A DNA stretch of 64,000 nucleotides from Shewanella olleyana (GTDB taxonomy: Bacteria > Pseudomonadota > Gammaproteobacteria > Enterobacterales > Shewanellaceae): assembly GCF_023283825.1 (NCBI RefSeq), contig NZ_JAKILD010000007.1, forward strand, positions 112,087 to 176,086, in the 5' to 3' direction. Below are positions 62,701 through 64,000 of the stretch, in pieces; positions within the stretch are counted from its first letter, which is position 1; each line of letters begins with the position of its first letter. Made by a program: the position numbers and the translations under genes. Below the pieces are notes generated by a model that was not told the DNA's origin, did not search any database, and saw nothing but the letters and a program-made list of their open reading frames with translations.

Positions 62701-63371
62701 ACGTTCCTCTTACTATTCCGTTTCAAAGATGTGGAATTAGCGGATTGATACAAATAATAAATTGGCAGTCAGCATAATAGACCTTTTAGACGATAAATTA
62801 GTTCATCTAAGACACATAATTTGATTTCTGATGAGTAGATTTGTGAACAGGCTCGCCAAAGTGCACAGGCAATTCCCTTCTGTAGGTTTTTCGAGTCAAA
62901 GAATACATATTCCAAACTGAAATTGAGCCACAAGTAAAAGCGAGGCTCATTCACTACCGCAATAGAAATGAGACAAGCATTCAACGTGAGTTAAATAATA
63001 CATTTGAATAAGGTCATGCTGTTATTGCCGTTGCCATATAGTCTTTCTAGCGGGTTGTCGTCAAAACATCCACGACTGTCAAACATCACAAATCACTCCC
63101 CATAGGGATAGGAGATAGGAGATAGAAGATAGGAGATAGGAGATAGGAGATAGGAGATAGGAGATAGGAAACAAGTAACAATACTGGCTAGTTTTTTATC
63201 ATTGCTCTAAAACACACGTCACTTTGTATGATTCGATCCTTCATTCACGATACAGACAAAAATGAGCATAAAGATACAATGCATTCCATAACCATTGAAT
63301 ACATTGTCAGTTGACCATTCAAAATCAATTCACACTTTATTTCATCCCTCCTTAAAAAGGTTAAACCATCT
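62701..63371. other. 671-bp region without convincing genes
   Basis: I see no supported gene. The stretch holds the promoter region of the ScsB-like gene (left) and a 7-bp tandem repeat array (63105-63169). It must also hold the promoter of the secreted-protein gene that starts at 63372. A 71-residue minus-strand frame at 62769-62984 has no recognisable features. Confidence 0.6.
63105..63169. repeat. Tandem array of 7-bp unit GGAGATA
   Basis: Eight consecutive copies of GGAGATA run from 63111 to 63166, the third being GAAGATA, with partial copies at both ends. A unit of 7 is not a multiple of 3, so it would change reading frames if translated, but no gene covers it. Such arrays change length by slippage. 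Confidence 0.95.
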
Positions 63372-64000
63372 ATGCTTTCAGCCCTGTTGAGACTCAGTGT
63401 CGCACTTACTACTGTATTCAGTTTATATTCATTTGCTGACGTCAAGATTGGAAATGATGCGCCATCATCTGAAGAGGGTCATAGACTTTTTTCACACTAC
63501 GTGATCGATACCAACATACCTGAAATTGCAATTAGCTCATTTGCTGAACACGAGCATTTAGTGGCGCTGGTAACGAAAGAGGAAATCATTGATGGTCATA
63601 AAACCGCTAAAAAAGTGTACGTGGTTCGGAATACCGATGTAAAAGGTAACATCAGCGCTCAAGTAAAATACTCACAAGAGCAGAACTTAAAAAATGAAGA
63701 CTATATCAAACCCATTGAGGCGATGATTCGAACACAATATAAGTTACGTAAATTTGTCGACAGTTTTGACCCTAAATCGGTGAGAGTTACTGAATTGGAC
63801 AACGGCACCGATCGTATTCAGTTTCGCTATTCAAAGTATGGCCTGCCACAAGACATTGCTTATTTTCGTTTTATGGAGGTGGAAGTCATCGCCCAAAATG
63901 GTCAACCGCTTTCGATTCGTATTGTTAACAGTAGTCCGTTTGAATATGAAAACGTTAATATTGAGCATTATCAACAAGAAATACAATTTAACCAAGACCG
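63372..64000 (+). CDS. Unknown secreted protein (partial, C-terminus beyond the window)
   Basis: An open frame starts at the ATG at 63372 and runs 209 codons to the window edge without a stop. The N-terminus has a signal peptide-like segment (LRLSVALTTVFSLYSFA, cleavage near FA-DV). The rest is soluble and charged, with no motif I recognise, for example FVDSFDPKSVRVTELDNGTDR and PQDIAYFRFMEVEVIAQNG. It is probably periplasmic or secreted. I do not know the family. Confidence 0.7.
   Translation, partial: MLSALLRLSVALTTVFSLYSFADVKIGNDAPSSEEGHRLFSHYVIDTNIPEIAISSFAEHEHLVALVTKEEIIDGHKTAKKVYVVRNTDVKGNISAQVKYSQEQNLKNEDYIKPIEAMIRTQYKLRKFVDSFDPKSVRVTELDNGTDRIQFRYSKYGLPQDIAYFRFMEVEVIAQNGQPLSIRIVNSSPFEYENVNIEHYQQEIQFNQD

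Noticed and set aside
62769..62984. A 71-codon minus-strand reading frame in the region left of the 7-bp repeat array
   Set aside because: No signal peptide, motif or good ribosome site, and a composition unlike the real genes. Probably a chance frame.
63245..63445. A 66-codon minus-strand reading frame overlapping the start of the secreted-protein gene
   Set aside because: It is antisense to a better-supported plus-strand frame with a signal peptide.

Overview
The window is chromosomal DNA of a polarly flagellated gammaproteobacterium, most likely a Shewanella with a fairly AT-rich genome. The basis is the complete single-polar-flagellum gene order (flgA/cheV/cheR, flgB-L, two short flagellins, flaG-fliD-fliS, flrABC, fliE-J, fliK-R, flhB, flhA, flhF, flhG), the sigma-54-type regulators FlrA and FlrBC, the FlgO/FlgP/FlgT accessory proteins, and a pseudaminic-acid cluster beside a Maf glycosyltransferase. 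The species cannot be told from the sequence alone.

Region 1 (1-17446, minus strand) holds the late-listed half of the flagellar cluster. Read in the direction of transcription it is fliE-F-G-H-I-J, fliK-L-M-N-O-P-Q-R, flhB, flhA, flhF and the first part of flhG. It encodes the MS ring, C ring/switch, export gate and ATPase, hook-length control, and polar placement and number control. Region 2 (17651-21800) is the regulatory block flrA, flrB-flrC. Region 3 (22298-26958) is fliS, a small FliT/FlaI-like gene, fliD, flaG, flaB and flaA. Region 4 (27070-38018) is flgB-C-D-E and flgF-G-H-I-J-K-L: rod, hook, rings and hook-filament junction. Region 5 (38168-40087) is cheV-cheR. Region 6 (40428-44808) is flgA-flgM-flgN on the plus strand, flgO-flgP on the minus strand, and flgT on the plus strand.

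Region 7 (44968-58499) is the flagellin glycosylation region. A Maf-family transferase on the plus strand and a tRNA-Arg(CCT) are followed by a ten-gene minus-strand run: pseB, pseC, pseF, a pseG fused to a PseH-like acyltransferase domain, a Gfo/Idh/MocA oxidoreductase, pseI, an acyl carrier protein, an AMP-dependent acyl ligase, an FkbM methyltransferase and a putative sugar O-methyltransferase. Together they look like a system that makes CMP-pseudaminic acid and decorates it (acylation, oxidation, methylation) before it is attached to flagellin. This is the most interesting part of the window.

Region 8 (59076-64000) is unrelated to motility: a KdgM-like outer-membrane porin, an ScsB/DsbD-like and ScsD-like thiol-disulfide pair, a 7-bp tandem repeat array, and the start of an unknown secreted protein.

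The promoter layout matches a flagellar hierarchy. Good -24/-12 (sigma-54) sites lie before flrB, fliE, flhA, flgB, flgF and flgT, and a weaker one lies before fliK. Good sigma-28 sites lie before flaB, flgM and flgO. Rho-independent terminators mark the ends of flrA, fliS, flaB, flaA, flgBCDE, cheVR and flgN/flgP. No insertion sequence, prophage, CRISPR array or rRNA was seen.
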